Origin: Paramecium pentaurelia
Lineage: Eukaryota > Ciliophora > Oligohymenophorea > Peniculida > Parameciidae
Assembly: GCA_905183005.1 (NCBI GenBank)
Contig: CAJJDO010000131.1
Span: 221,363-285,362 of the forward strand
Direction: 5' to 3'
Length of the DNA stretch: 64,000 bases
The notes below the pieces were generated by a model that did not search any database, was not told where the DNA came from, and saw nothing but the letters and a program-made list of their open reading frames with translations. Position 1 is the stretch's first letter. Each line of letters starts with the position of its first letter. The translations under genes were made by a program, and so were the position numbers. This document shows positions 36,198 to 48,951 of this stretch, one piece after another.

Positions 36198-37746
36198 ATG
36201 AGGAAACCACCTCTAAAAATATTATTTGAAGACAATGAACTCGAGATAATCAAAGCCAAAACTCATGATGTACAATCACAAAACAAAGCAACTAGTTTCT
36301 ATTCCAACATTTCTGATGGTTAAGAATAATTGAGTGAAGGAAAGCTTTACTAATGTGACACTTCATACTCTTCAAGTAGTCTTCATAGTTCGAGAACATT
36401 ACTTGAGGAATCTTAATGGTAGAACTACTAAAAACGTATAGGTAAACAAAAATATACCATAATATAAAAAGATTCTGAAAGTCTCTCTGAATAGGCTAAG
36501 AAGGTTTTTCTAATCCCCACTTAATCATCAGAGGAATGGTTGGCTAATTTTACTGAGAAATGTTTGAAAGTTGAGTGTTTTTTCAAAGACACTACTTTTA
36601 ATACAATTATAGAAACAACTTTTAATAGTGATGATCAATAATTGAAATAAACATTGGTTCTTACATTAGATTACTTTACAAATCTAGTAACATTTACTTT
36701 TTTCTTGTTGTGGAAAGCAGTTTGGAATGAAAACTAATAAGACATGACTTAATTTGTTTCAAATTCTAATTCAATCACTGAATATTTAGCATTAATGATA
36801 TCTTTAAGAGTTAATGAATTTAGAATTGATTTTTAACTCCTTTCAATATTTGAATCTATTATTTAACCTTTCCCAGATAAGAGTATCTTTAAAGAATGTA
36901 CTGATTCTCAAAGAAGTTCATTATCAATTGATATTATTCAATAAAAAATATTCATGCCTTTAATGAAACATAATTAAGTCTTACCTTGGTCAACTGATGA
37001 AGTTGCTTTTATTTTAAGTTTAATTAACTCATAATTCTATGCTGATTTATAGATAAGAAATATTATTGTAAAGGGAGGATTAAATCATGTATGATATAAA
37101 TTCTAAATTTAGTATTTTAGAAGAATTAATACAATCTCATAATTTATCATTTATTCTGTTGTGCGCAACCCTAACAAACATGATCGTTAGGATGCATTAG
37201 GATATTGGATAGATTTAGCAGAAAAATTATAATAAAATTATGATCTTGAAGGACTCTTTATAGTTTACAAATATGGAATTCAATTATTGTTAAAAGATTA
37301 TATAGGAACAATGCCAGTCCTCTTTAGAGATTTGAATCGAATACCAAAAATAAATGCATTTTATGAAGAACATATAAAACATAATTTCAAAGATTCAGAT
37401 AATTAGAAATAACATCTTTATATACCATCATTTCATAAATTTATTACATAAATTAAGAGATTAGAATTATAAATAAAAACTAATAAGAGTCTATTTCATT
37501 AGATTTCTGATATTATGTTTTTATTAATAAAAATGTCTAAACGATAGCAAGTGCTTTATCAATAAATGTGTCCAAAAGTAATATTTACATAATAAATAAT
37601 TTAAGATTTCTGAAAATGAAGAATAGATGATTCATTATTTCACTAAAGGAATTGAAAAGGAATTGGAAGCCAATCTTCAAATTCCCCTTGATAAAGAAAC
37701 CTTAGTGTATATAGAATTGATTAAATTGGCAAAAAATATTAATTGA
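36198..37746 (+). CDS. RasGEF (CDC25-like) domain protein, tentative
   Basis: Predicted 498 residues with introns 37089-37112 (24 nt, TAG) and 37578-37605 (28 nt, AAG). The last 300 residues resemble a RasGEF fold: a helical segment before an aromatic core, DALGYWIDLAEKLQQNYDLEG where RasGEFs have a conserved helix, and PVLFRDLNRIPKINAFYEEH further on. The N-terminal 110 residues are polar and Ser-rich. If correct, it exchanges GDP for GTP on a Ras-like GTPase. The assignment rests on faint similarity, so treat it as tentative. The 24-nt intron contains an in-frame TGA. Confidence 0.55.
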
Positions 37747-38173
37747 CTGATTATAAGATGGATAATAATAATTATGAGCTGTTTCATATATTTTTATCTT
37801 TATATTAGAACAAACATAGAATCTGAATTCAATAATCTATTGAAATAAAAACAATTAATTATAAAAATTATATTAGATTAAATTCTATTATTATTTCAAA
37901 TTAAAAGACAAGAACGAAAACATAACTAAAATATCATCCTTTAATATAGTAAAAGAAGTATAGAATACCAAAATATTAAAAGATTTTAATTTATTGATAA
38001 GATTACCTTTAAGATAGCTTTGATTCAGCAATAATATTTAATAATAATTATATAATACATAATCAATAGATACATATTAAATTTAAGATGTAAACTTAGG
38101 ATATATTATAAAAAGTGTTTTTTTTTATAAACATATTTTATGCATATATTTTAAAATCATATTTATGGAATAA
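37747..38173. other. spacer with long chance frame
   Basis: The frame of the RasGEF-like gene stays open after its TGA for about 450 nt. The peptide is Ile/Lys/Asn-rich with no motif. I regard it as non-coding spacer. Confidence 0.45.
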
Positions 38174-38428
38174 TCAAAAACCTCCTCTCAATTGAATGAC
38201 CATATGAACAGTGTCTCCAGCTTACATTTGAGCATCTGAAATTTTAAATTCTTCTTATAAATGTCTTCCTTTAAATATTAACTAAATTAATATTGAATAT
38301 ACTTTAAATTATTCAGAGCTAATTCCCTCTTTCTCTTATAATTACATTTTAAGTTATTGAATTGTATTATCAGCTTCTATATTATATGAGACCTTCTTGC
38401 CTGCTAAAGTCTTTATAAAAATTTACAT
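38174..38428 (-). CDS. ubiquitin-like protein
   Basis: Predicted 77 residues, ubiquitin size, with one 21-nt intron (38282-38302, TAG). It begins MQIFIKTLAGKKVSYNIEAD, close to ubiquitin and NEDD8, and has the IQQLKMQLQEKEGI helix, LIFKGRHL in place of ubiquitin's IFAGKQL, and HMVIQLRGGF at the end. The C-terminal Gly-Gly is followed by a single Phe, so a protease would need to trim it before conjugation. Several ubiquitin lysines are not conserved. It is a ubiquitin-like modifier; which conjugation system it uses is unknown. Confidence 0.88.
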
Positions 38429-38703
38429 GTTTTTAAATTAAATAATTATTAAAAAGTAAATTGTCAAAGCTTTTCTATAAATAAAGCAACCCGATCAATA
38501 CTGTCATATATCAGTAAGAGTTCTATTATATTCATTAAATTCAATAATTATAAATGATATAATTTTTAATTGAATATAAATTAAGTAGTCTAGTAATTAG
38601 AAAAACAAGAAAGAAATAATTTACTAAAGATTACATATTTGATTGAGAATTAAACTAATTTATTTAGTATAAATTTGAAAATAATTCAAAATTTATAATA
38701 TAC

Positions 38704-41363
38704 ATGTTAGAGTATCGTTAAAATAACATCTAAGTGGTAGTAAGAGTAAAGCCTGAATAAGGTTGTATTAAGGTTGATGAGTGTGATTCCACTGTATTAT
38801 TGATATCGAACAAACAATATAACTATGATCATGTGATTCCTCCAAGGGCTTCATAATAAGATGTCTTCACATTGATAGGATAACCACTGATCAATAATGC
38901 TCTACAAGGTTACAATGGTTGTGTCTTTGCATATGGTTAGACAGGTAGTGGGAAAACTCATACATTAATTGGTAATAATGATGGATTACTTCCTTAATGT
39001 TTATAATACATTTTTGCTTGTTCTATTGAAGATCCTAATGTTATAATCAAAGGTTCATATTTAGAAATCTATAATGAGTAAATATTTGATTTGCTCTCAT
39101 CATCTTCAAATTCTTTACAAATAAGAGAAGATCCTAAGAAAGGCATATATGTAGAAAATTTGAATGCAGCAGTAATTTCAAATTATGATGAAGCAATAGC
39201 CTTATTAAGAAAGGGGAATTCAACTAGACATATTGCTGCTACAAAAATGAATAGTGAAAGTTCAAGAAGTCATGCAGTATTTTTAATTCAATATTCTACT
39301 TCAACTTAATAAGATAAATGTGAAGTACATTTATATTCAAAAATGTACTTTGTTGATTTGGCTGGATCAGAACGATAGAAGACAGCATAAACTGAAGGAT
39401 AAAGATTAAAGGAAACTCAAGCAATAAATAAAAGTTTGACTTAACTTGGATTGGTAATTTATGCAATTGTAGAGAGAGAAAAAGGAAATAATAAAATTCA
39501 TATTCCTTTTAGAGATTCTAAACTTACTACTTTATTAAAAGATTCACTTGGAGGAAATTCAAAGACATTTATGGTTGCTGCTGTTAATCCATTACATGAA
39601 GAGGAAAGTATTTCTACTTTGAAATTTGCAGAGAGAGTTAAACAAATAAAAGTTAAAGCTCATGTCAATAAAGAGTATTCAGGAGAAGAAATTACTAAAC
39701 TTAATCTATAAATTTAATAACTTAAAGAAGAATTAGTTAAGAAAACAAGGGAATTAGAAAATGTATAACCTAGTGATGCTTTATAATCTTAATTACATAT
39801 GTAATTTGATGAGATATAGAAATTACTTTAATAGATACATTAAAGTGCTATATAGATGGAATTAGAAACTGTTGAAGGATAATTATAGGAGTATGCAGAA
39901 AAGAAGAGTTATATTATTTAGATTTTAAAGTCATTAAATTTATCATTTAAAGAAGAGGAAACTACTAATTATTAAACATTAAATGAAAATATAGAATATT
40001 AAAATAAATTGAAAATACAATTATTATAATAGGAAGATGTAATATATAAATTACAAAAAAAGAAAAAGGAATTAGAATAAAGTATTAGTGATTAATAGTA
40101 GGCTCATAAGACTATTTTAGCTTCTACATTAAGAGGATTTGAAGATCAAATAAAGATGAAAGATTATCTTTATGATTAGATTAAAGAAGATTTTGATTAG
40201 ATGGAAGTTTCTAAATTATCATTGTAACATTAATATGATGTTTTAAAAGAAGAGGTTTAATAATATGTTGAGAAAATTGAATAAATGTAGATTCAATTAT
40301 TTTAAAATTAATAGAATTAATCTACTATATATGAAGAGAAGAATTAAAATATATAAAAATTAGATTAAGATTTATAGAAATAAATAGAATATAATTCTTA
40401 ATTAAGATTATAATTAGAATAAATTCATGTAGAAATCTATTAAAATAATTAATCATTTTAAACAGAAACAAATTAATTGCATTCTTAAATTGAATAATAA
40501 CAATTAGAAATTAATAGATTATAAGAATGTGTATAAAAATTAGAAGTTGAAAATATGAACATTAAATAAAATAATGATTTTAAAAGAGAATATGATTAAT
40601 TAACATAATAATATTCTAATCTTAAAAATTAATATTAACATATAGAATAAGAATTGAAATCATTACAAACTGAAAATTAATATAATTTAAGTGTAATAGA
40701 AAATTTAGAAATATCTATTAAATCATTTGAATTATTTGAAGATAATTGGAAATAAGAAAATCAATTATATAGAAATACTATATTAGAATTGTAAGAATAA
40801 TTAAATTAAAAATAAGAAATATTTTTACATATTCAAAAATCATTTAAATTAGATAATTGTGAAAATATTATTAATGAATTAAACAATAAAACAAATTAAC
40901 TTCATAGAAATGAATAAAAATTAAGATAAGAAATATCATAATTGAAGTCAGAATAATAATTGTATATCTAAAAATTACAAATTAGAGATTAAACTATATC
41001 AGATTTATAAAATGAATTATAAGATTTATAAAAAACTCATAGAACAAGTGAAGTTTAAAAATAAATTGAATAAAATGAAAAAACATAAAGTTAAAGATAA
41101 TTGGAATAAAAGATTGCAACCTTAAAATTAGAATATGAAAAAATTAACAAATCTAAAAATGCTTTATTAGTAGAATATACAAAATTAGAAAATAATTAAA
41201 AGGAATTTGAATCATTTTTAATAATTCTTGAAAAGAAACTCTAAGATTATGTATCAAATACATTTAGAAAAAATAGAGTTATGAGTTAAGAATAATAAAT
41301 ATTATATTTGAAAACTACATAAATTAAGTAATCTAAATTTGTGATCATAGAAGCTTTAGTTGA
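38704..41363 (+). CDS. kinesin motor protein
   Basis: Predicted 878 residues. The N-terminal motor domain (1-330) has VVVRVKP, the P-loop GQTGSGKTH, switch I SSRSHAVF, switch II VDLAGSER and HIPFRDSKLTTLLKDSLGG, so it should be an active microtubule motor. The remaining 540 residues are nearly all Q/E/K-rich coiled coil, with no tail domain recognised. One 23-nt intron near the end (41328-41350, TAG) brings in a TGA at 41361. Without it the frame runs straight into the next gene. With its N-terminal motor it probably moves toward plus ends. The subfamily is not clear. Confidence 0.93.
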
Positions 41364-41568
41364 CATAGTCATTGTAATTTATATTATTATAAATTTTATT
41401 AGTTAGACACAATAGATAGGTAAATTAGAACCTTTTCCTAGATTAGAATAAATTGATTAATGTTTTGTATTAATTAAATTTAAAGAATAATATTAAATAT
41501 TCTCAATTATTTCTATTAATATATATATATTATTATATATAAAGAACAAAAAAAGGAAAGTAAATGTT

Positions 41569-42693
41569 ATGAAAAATATAATTAGTATAATTAAATATTA
41601 ATTCACAAAAAAAAAGATTATTGGGTTGGGAAGTCCATTATTAGATATATAAGCTGAAGTATAATTGGAATTCCTAGAAAAATATGGATTAAAATTGAAT
41701 AATACATATTTTGCAGAACAAAAGCATCTTGAATTATATGAAGAATTAATCAAAATTCCATCTCACTCTCACGTTCCTGGTGGTATATTGAATTTGTTAA
41801 TTATTAGGATCGGCATTGAATACAATTAGAATAGCTAGATGGATGGCATAGGCTTAGAAAGATTAAGTAAAATTTATTGGATGCGTGGGAAAATAAGATA
41901 AATTTGCAAAAATGTTAATTGAAACAACAAATAAAGATGGTGTTACAGCATTATTTGATGAACAATCATATCCAACTGGTAAATGTGCTGTTCTCTTATG
42001 TAATAAAGATAGGTATTAAAATATATAATTTTAGATGTTTAGTACCTTAAATAGGAGCATCTGCACATTTGAGTAAAGAATTTGTTGAATAGCATATTGA
42101 AGAGATTAAAACAGCTGCTGTTTTATTTTGTGAGGTTTATTTTCTATATCCAAGAGCTGAATTAACAAAAAATGTGTTCAAAGTTGCATAAGAAAGTAAT
42201 GTGCATACTTGTCTTTCATTGTCTAGTGTAAATGCAGTGAATGATAGATTTAATGAAATATTAGCAGTCTTGCCATATGTTGATTATCTATTTGGAAATG
42301 AGGAAGAAGTAGGTTAATTTGGAAAAAACTTTGGATGTAGAGGTGGTCTATAAGAATCTATGTTAAGAATTGCTGAATTTAGTAAAGTAGGTGTTAAAGA
42401 TAGAGTTGTTGTTTGTACATAAGGTCATAAACCTACATTAATTGCTAAGAAAAACGAACTTCTGAATATTTAGGTAGAATCAGTAGATGTACAAAAGATA
42501 GTGGATACTAATAGTGCTGGGGATTCATTTTGTGGAGGGTATATCATATAAAATATATCAAAGATTTATAGCAGAATTATTAAATGGAGCTGATTTAATT
42601 AAATGTACTAGAGCTGGAAATTATTCTGCAGCTTAAACCATTTAACATGAAGGTAGCACAATACCAAAGTATCAACCTGATAAAACATGGTGA
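41569..42693 (+). CDS. adenosine kinase (PfkB family)
   Basis: Predicted 350 residues with introns 41783-41807, 42013-42034 and 42539-42563. Adenosine kinase features: GLGSPLLDIQAEV at the N terminus, PGGSALNTIRIA with the glycine pair, GCVGKQDKFAKML, PTGKCAVLL, and the PfkB signature at the C terminus reading DTNSAGDSFCGGF. The catalytic Asp of the GAGD anion hole is kept, but the usual Gly before Ala is Ser. The enzyme makes AMP from adenosine and ATP in the cytosol (purine salvage). The start could be slightly later; the first 15 residues are low-complexity. Confidence 0.92.
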
Positions 42694-43300
42694 AAAGGAG
42701 TATAAATATATGAATATTTTATAAAGTAATATTGATAAAATTCCATTTCTATTTAGTTTATTATTTTATTAAACTTCTAATATATTATTTACATTTAATA
42801 AAAATAATTTAATGAATAAATTATCATCATTTTTGTATCGTATTCTAACAAATAAGTATAACTTCAATTTAGAAATTTTCTTATTTATATTATTAAAATG
42901 TATAATAAAAATAGATGATTTAGTTACAGTATTTATTAAAGTTAAGTAAAGCAGACGTAAATTAGTTTTAATAATTATGTCCCTCTTTTAAATAATGTGG
43001 AATCATAAGAAAAATAATAATTATTATTATTAATGTTATTAATTACATAATTCTAATTCTAAATAATGATTATATTCATTAATTGATTTCCTAATATATT
43101 TTATCATTAAACACTTAGTTAATATTACAAATTTGCCAGCTAATCAATCTGATTTCTCAAATAATATTAATGATTAAATGATAGTTTAAATAAGACATGA
43201 TGTAGATATATTAATGAAAAAATCAATTTATAAAATAGATTTAAACAAAAGTTCATTATTTGAGTGGGTTGAAAATGATATGAATATCAAAAAAAATTAT
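42694..43300. other. spacer with a possible plus-strand ORF
   Basis: From about 43110 a plus-strand frame looks coding (ITNLPANQSDFSNNINDQ, later VDILMKKSIYKIDLN, then FEWVENDMNI). It then runs antisense into the next gene up to 43444 with a hydrophobic, non-natural peptide. There may be a short gene or fragment ending near 43290. Its limits are not clear. Confidence 0.3.
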
Positions 43301-43897
43301 TCATTTATTCAAACTTTTAGCTTTTTCTTACTGTTCTCTTCTTGGAGAAATAAAATAGCTTGTTTTATTGGTTCTTTTTATTTTTTCTTTTATTTGTTCT
43401 ATATGTTTATTAACTCTTTCTTCTACCATTCTAGATTTAAGTGATGGTCTTGTATCTATCATCTTTTAATATTCTTCCTTAAATGACTTTACTAGTGCCC
43501 CTATTTTTGTGGAGTTATTCAATTGAATATGATCACATACTTTAGCGGTTGTTTAACCACTTTTACTTCTTTTGAATTTATTTTCTTCTTTACAAAAGTT
43601 CAAACAATTTGTTAATAATGAATACAAATCTCTTCCTAATTATGTTTATTTATTAAAGGGTTTTAAAAGCATTTTTTCACAAAATAGATAATTATTTCTA
43701 TCTATGTTTCCTTAAAGAATTCTATTGATTGCAAATTCAAAATGTTATTTAGCAGAAAACCATTCATCTTCTAGTTAATTTGTTCCTAAATATATTAATG
43801 CTCTGACATAACTTTAAACATCAGGAGTAGGTTTAAGTATAGGTGTTATTTTTTAGTAGATTTGTTGTGATTATGCTTAAATAAATTCATATCTCAT
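43301..43897 (-). CDS. hypothetical protein
   Basis: Predicted 198 residues, one exon, TGA stop. The composition is natural and charged, with segments such as PDVQSYVRALIYLGTNQLED and SRMVEERVNKHIEQIKEKI. The end is lysine-rich. No family recognised, no signal peptide or membrane segment. The plus-strand ORF that overlaps its 3' end is likely a shadow. Confidence 0.55.
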
Positions 43898-44191
43898 TAA
43901 GAGAAATTAAATTATTAATAATTATATATGAATAGTAAAATAATAATAAATTATGAATTTGATTACAATAATATTAAATTCCATCTTTAAAATATATAAA
44001 TTATAGAAGTTCTGACAGATTATTTAAATATAATCAACTTAATTATTTATTTATATTAAAATAAATATTATAATCAAATTAATTAACTAAATAGAAATAT
44101 AAATGATTTCATTTAAATTGTTACTAATATAAAATAACATTTTAATAATTGTTTATAAAATTTTATATTTACATATTTAAGATATTATTTA

Positions 44192-47100
44192 TCATTTAAG
44201 TTCAAATTCATTTTGATAAATTTTATTGAATGTATGTCCTTATACTTAAATTTATGTTCCAAAACTTGGTTTTTTAGGTTAAAAACCTAAAACATCTTAA
44301 GTTGCTGTATTTCTCTTATTGCCAATTCTAGTTTATCTAGGAGATTTAGATTAATGACCCTTTTTTATCTCATTTATTTATATAGGTGGTTCATCACTTA
44401 AATAAATAAAAAAGATTATATACATCAGTTTCAATTTCCTTTTAATTCTTAAGGCTTTATTCATAGCTAAATTGTTAAAAGTATATAATGAAAAAATATT
44501 TCCGAAATTTTTCCTTTTTTCCATATTCAATTTTAATGTTCTCATAGCCCTTGCAACTATTACTTTTGGATTATTCCAACTAAAATAATATTAAAAATTC
44601 TTTAATATTTCAAAACCCTCCAATTCCATAGATATATGTTATTCATCATAAATCGGACTAGAAAATTCTTAATTTTATGTGAGTGTATGATTATCTTAAA
44701 CTTTAGTTTTAAGAGATCTTGCTGTTTTACTTCTATTTGTTTTAGTAGTCTTTCTCCTTAATTAATCTCGTTTATCTATTGATTATACTGATGGATTTAT
44801 TGTAATTTCTTATGACATTTCCCTAATATCCTTTAATTTAGGTTTCCTTATTTGATTTTGAACTGATTATCCCCTTTCCCTTATATCAACTTAAGTTTAT
44901 GATGAAAATGGTTTGTATGAGTCCTCTTTTTTTTATTTGCGTACTAAAGTGATCTTTCTAACAGATGTCCTTGCATTTTCAGCTAAATATGGAAGTCCAA
45001 GAGAATCATTCTTCATAGAAAATTTATATTCTTCTAACTTTTATAGATTAGATTAAGAAAAATTCTGTGATGGTTTGTCATGAATAGATTCTGATAGTTA
45101 TTCTTCTTAAATAGATACAAGTCTATTATGAAGAGATTCACTTACACCAAATCCAGCAGTTTATATAGTTTATTTAACTTACTTAACTCTCTATTTATTA
45201 GGACTTTTGAAACTATCTTTGGAACTATCACTTTCTTAAATAGGTTATAAAAGATTATCTTATGAGTAACTTCTATTTTATGATTATTATCTAGAGATTT
45301 TAGACAAACTTTTAGTAAGTGATGCTAAAAATGTGAAAGATAAAAAGTACAATATTCTTAAGGTGATATATCTTATTCATTATCATCATATGATACATCT
45401 AATTCATCATCCATAACTGTTACATTATCTAAAACTTATTTGGTTTAAAAATCTCTTATTAAAACCATAGTTTTTTTGCATTCTTTGAGAGTTTCAAATT
45501 TTTTATGTTAATGTTTCCTTTTATAATTAGGATTTCTGTTTTAAAAGATTGGGAAATACTCTTTTTTTAATATACGTTCTTGATCTGCTACATAATGCAA
45601 GACTGGACAATCTTTGATAAGATGAGTGAATTTTTAACAAGAATAACAACTTAATTTAGAAGGTTAATAATTATTGGAGAGTAGAATACTATCTCTAATC
45701 TCACAATATCTTTCCTATTGATAATATTTATACTATTTACTAAATCAAGAGGGATTTATGCTAAAACAATAAGTAATTATTATCTAGGTATTTTATAGGC
45801 TCTTGAAAATCCTACACTTTTAGCAGATGCAGTTCTATTCATACCTGTAAAAAATGAATATTCACCAAAAGATTATCCTTTTGTAAGATATGATAATGCT
45901 CTTGTATTACTTCCTTAGTTATCATCTTAAAATTATATACATACTATCCCTTTTGTAATTATATATAATGCCGCATCATCACAAATACCTTATTGTAATA
46001 TTTAATCTTCAGGTGAAAATCTAACTTCTTCAATTTGAAGAGACAATTATTTTAAGACTTTTTAAGAAAACTTAGTTAAAACTTTATTAGTTTTCATAAC
46101 ATTATAACGTATTTCAAAATTAAGTTCTTCTTAAAGATTACTTGATAATTTTGTAGTAATTTAAGAAACTTCTTCATCATTAATTTCTTATTCTTCTTGA
46201 AATATATAATCATAATAGTTTCTAATACGTGATTACAATTCAATTTTAATTTAATTTTTAACCAAATATTAATTTAATAAATTAATGCTTTTTTTATATA
46301 ACACTTATCTAGAATTGAGATTACTCAACATTAATCCAATAGAATTGAATGAGAATGCAAATACTCCACATGCTAAAAACATACTGATATTTGCACAGAT
46401 TCTTTCTGCATTATTTTATGGAGTTAAATCACCATATCCTACAGTGATCATAGTTTATACTGCCCAATAAAATGCATAATTATATATTGAAAACATATCA
46501 GGTTCTTTAACATATTCATCTATCCATGTTTATCTATATCCTTATTAATAAAAAGCAACACCATGCCATAAACATGCAAATAAATGTCCTACATACAAAA
46601 CCATAAAAAGTAATTTAATTAATTCAATAAAATCTTAATATGAACCAGTAAGATTGAAAAACCTAAATCATTCATATATATATATAATATTACTCTTCTA
46701 ATTTATGAACTCGTCCTTATAATTTAAACAATCGACAATAATAATATATACAATATGGACACAATTACCAACCCAATTTTTCACTTGAAGTATCTATCTC
46801 AAATTCTATTGCTATCAAAAGAGAACAAAATGAAAACTACATAAATTATATCTAATACTAAATCATAAATTGCTTATCCTTCCAAATAATTTGTAAATAT
46901 TTTTCTTCTTGATTTTATTATTACTCCCTTCTCTATATAAGATGTATTTAAAACTATCAATGCATCTATTAATATTGTAATTAGAAAATAGTTTTCAACA
47001 TTCTTAACTGAAATTTCACCAAAAACAATTTGTTGATATGTGATACCAAAAGATATATTAAAAGGAGTCCAAAAAAATACTGTAATTATAGTCAAAATGT

Positions 47101-47725
47101 GAATGATTTGCCATCCTATTACTAGATAACTACTTTAATCTAAAATTGGAAAAAATCTTAATCTTTTACAAATAGTACTCAACCAATGTTTTGAAGATTT
47201 ATTATGTTAATAAATATATCTAAGATCATCCATTAAAAAGTTTTAAAATTGAGAAAAATGGTATGGTTTCTTAATATATGATTTTTATAACATGTTTTCA
47301 ATAAAACGATTGGAATAACTTTTTGCAATAACAGCTTTTAAAAAGTTTTTCATAAATTCTTTTTATGTTGTATTTGTTTGTATTAAATCCTTCAAATCTT
47401 TATTATCCTTCTATAACTCTGGCTTCTAAGTAGAAACCAAAGGATTTTCTTCAATTATTGAGTCTGGTGGTGAAAACTACAATACTCTTGGAACTTTATT
47501 CAATTCCAATTATTGGGATTATTATGAAATTACATTATCAATATATTAACTTCCAACTGTTGGTGGCTTTACTGTATTATCACCCTCATCCAATGGATCA
47601 ATTTTCTAATTGAATCGAGTCGGACCCCTAAATTACTTACTATTTGATTCCTCTATATTATTACTACCATGATGTTGTTCTGCATTGTAATTATCTTCAA
47701 ACTCAAGAAAGAAATCAGAACTCAT
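44192..47725 (-). CDS. cyclic-nucleotide-type potassium channel with zinc knuckle
   Basis: About 1149 residues. N-terminal cytosolic region (about 220 residues), then S1-S4. S4 follows as CRLFKLQGRVHKLEE, then S5 (LFMVLYVGHLFACLWH) and the pore with TVGYGD near residue 415, the potassium selectivity signature. A cyclic-nucleotide-binding domain follows (KGQSFGEYSFFTGMNRTASAK). Next, CYSCQKFTHLIKDC is a CCHC zinc knuckle. A 350-residue Ser/Lys/Gln-rich tail ends the protein. Introns: 46663-46693 (31 nt), 45715-45740, 45325-45350, and perhaps a 27-nt AAG intron near 44405. One apparent extra base near 46800-46806, between S3 and S4, shifts the frame; it may be a sequencing error. EAG/CNG-type family. 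Confidence 0.85.
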
Positions 47726-47881
47726 TAATTAATTAATATTACTAAATATTCAAATTAAAATCTCATACATTTTTACTAATCTCTATCTTCAATCAATTTC
47801 ATTTTATAAATAATTAAAATTATACAAAAGAATCTCATAATCATAATAAACTAAATCTTAGTTAATAAGATACTTAGATTT

Positions 47882-48205
47882 TCAATATATAAAAATTGTT
47901 TAATATTTAAAATTAATTATAGGATCTTCATAAGTATTCGAATAATTTGTAAAGTTAATTATCTTAATTCTTATCCTCTCATTTAATTTAGTTGTTATAT
48001 TAAAATAAAAATAGAAGTTATCTAATAAAAAAATCATCTGCAATAAAATTAATTTATTTTTTTTAATTCGATCTTGAGTCCTCCTAAAATTTAATTTATA
48101 TTTTGGGGGAAACCTTTTACAAAAAAACAAAATTTAATTTGTAAAATTGAATGATTGATTGCTCTTTTGGTATGCTTTATTTTTTTATTTTATACATGAT
48201 GTCAT
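47882..48205 (-). CDS. possible small ORF
   Basis: A 107-codon frame (MTSCIKQKNKAYQKSNQS start) with basic and Asn-rich composition and no recognised domain. The region 47726-48638 has no other candidate. It could be a chance frame, since only TGA stops translation. Confidence 0.25.
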
Positions 48206-48638
48206 TTAAAAAAGTAGCATTGTATCTGCAAATAAAAATAAATATATAATAATTTTATAAATATCCCATTTAATTAGTCACGTCATTTTAATTCTTAAAT
48301 AAAAACAACCTATAATAATTATGTAAACTCCTTATGTACCTATTTATTGCTCTAATTCCCAACTTTTGTATTCATAATAATTGAAAAATTGTATTACAAT
48401 ATAGTATATATTTTACTAATTTTAGTTATTATTAACTCTAGAACTTATTTATAAATTAAATAATCTGATATCTAATTTGAGTCGTTTCTAGACTTAAACA
48501 CACATAGTTGTGATTATTTAAATTTATAAAGAAAAATATATATAGAACAATCATAGAAATCATTCTAAGTCTATTGCTAGCAATACAAAAATATGAGAAA
48601 ATTAAACTAATTTTGAAATTATCCTAATAGCAAACATT

Positions 48639-48944
48639 ATGTCTTCTTTAAAAAAAGTTATTGAAATATTATACTACAAAGAGCTATAATCAAGATAAAA
48701 ATAAACATACACTCGAAAATGTTTTCAAGATTTTATTCTCATTTTCTAATATAAATTCAAAAACAGTGAAAGTCTTCAAAGGAACATCGTATACATATAT
48801 ATAATAATCATAAATAAAACAATTTATTTCTTCCTAAAATTTAAATATTCCTTCTTCTCTTTCAAGAACACTCTATCAGATTCTTAAATATTGATGAATG
48901 AAGTTTATAAGATAGAATACAATTTTTTAAACAATATAAAATGA
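48639..48944 (+). CDS. possible small ORF
   Basis: A 101-codon frame starting MSSLKKVIEILYYKEL. The first third looks coding, the middle is Ile/Phe-rich and poor. It ends 8 nt from the convergent hypothetical gene. No family recognised. Confidence 0.25.
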
Positions 48945-48951
48945 AAACAGT

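Noticed and set aside
37747..38197. C-terminal extension of the RasGEF-like gene after its TGA
   Set aside because: With one stop codon and high A+T, long open frames arise by chance. The peptide is Ile/Lys/Asn-rich with no motif.
38704..42693. Kinesin-adenosine kinase fusion protein, because the kinesin frame has no TGA before the kinase
   Set aside because: A normal 23-nt intron at 41328-41350 places a TGA at 41361, and the intervening peptide is Ile/Asn-rich spacer.
45900..45960. A 15-nt heterotrich-like intron in the channel gene
   Set aside because: The frame is already open through this stretch and gives a normal cyclic-nucleotide-binding sequence without splicing.
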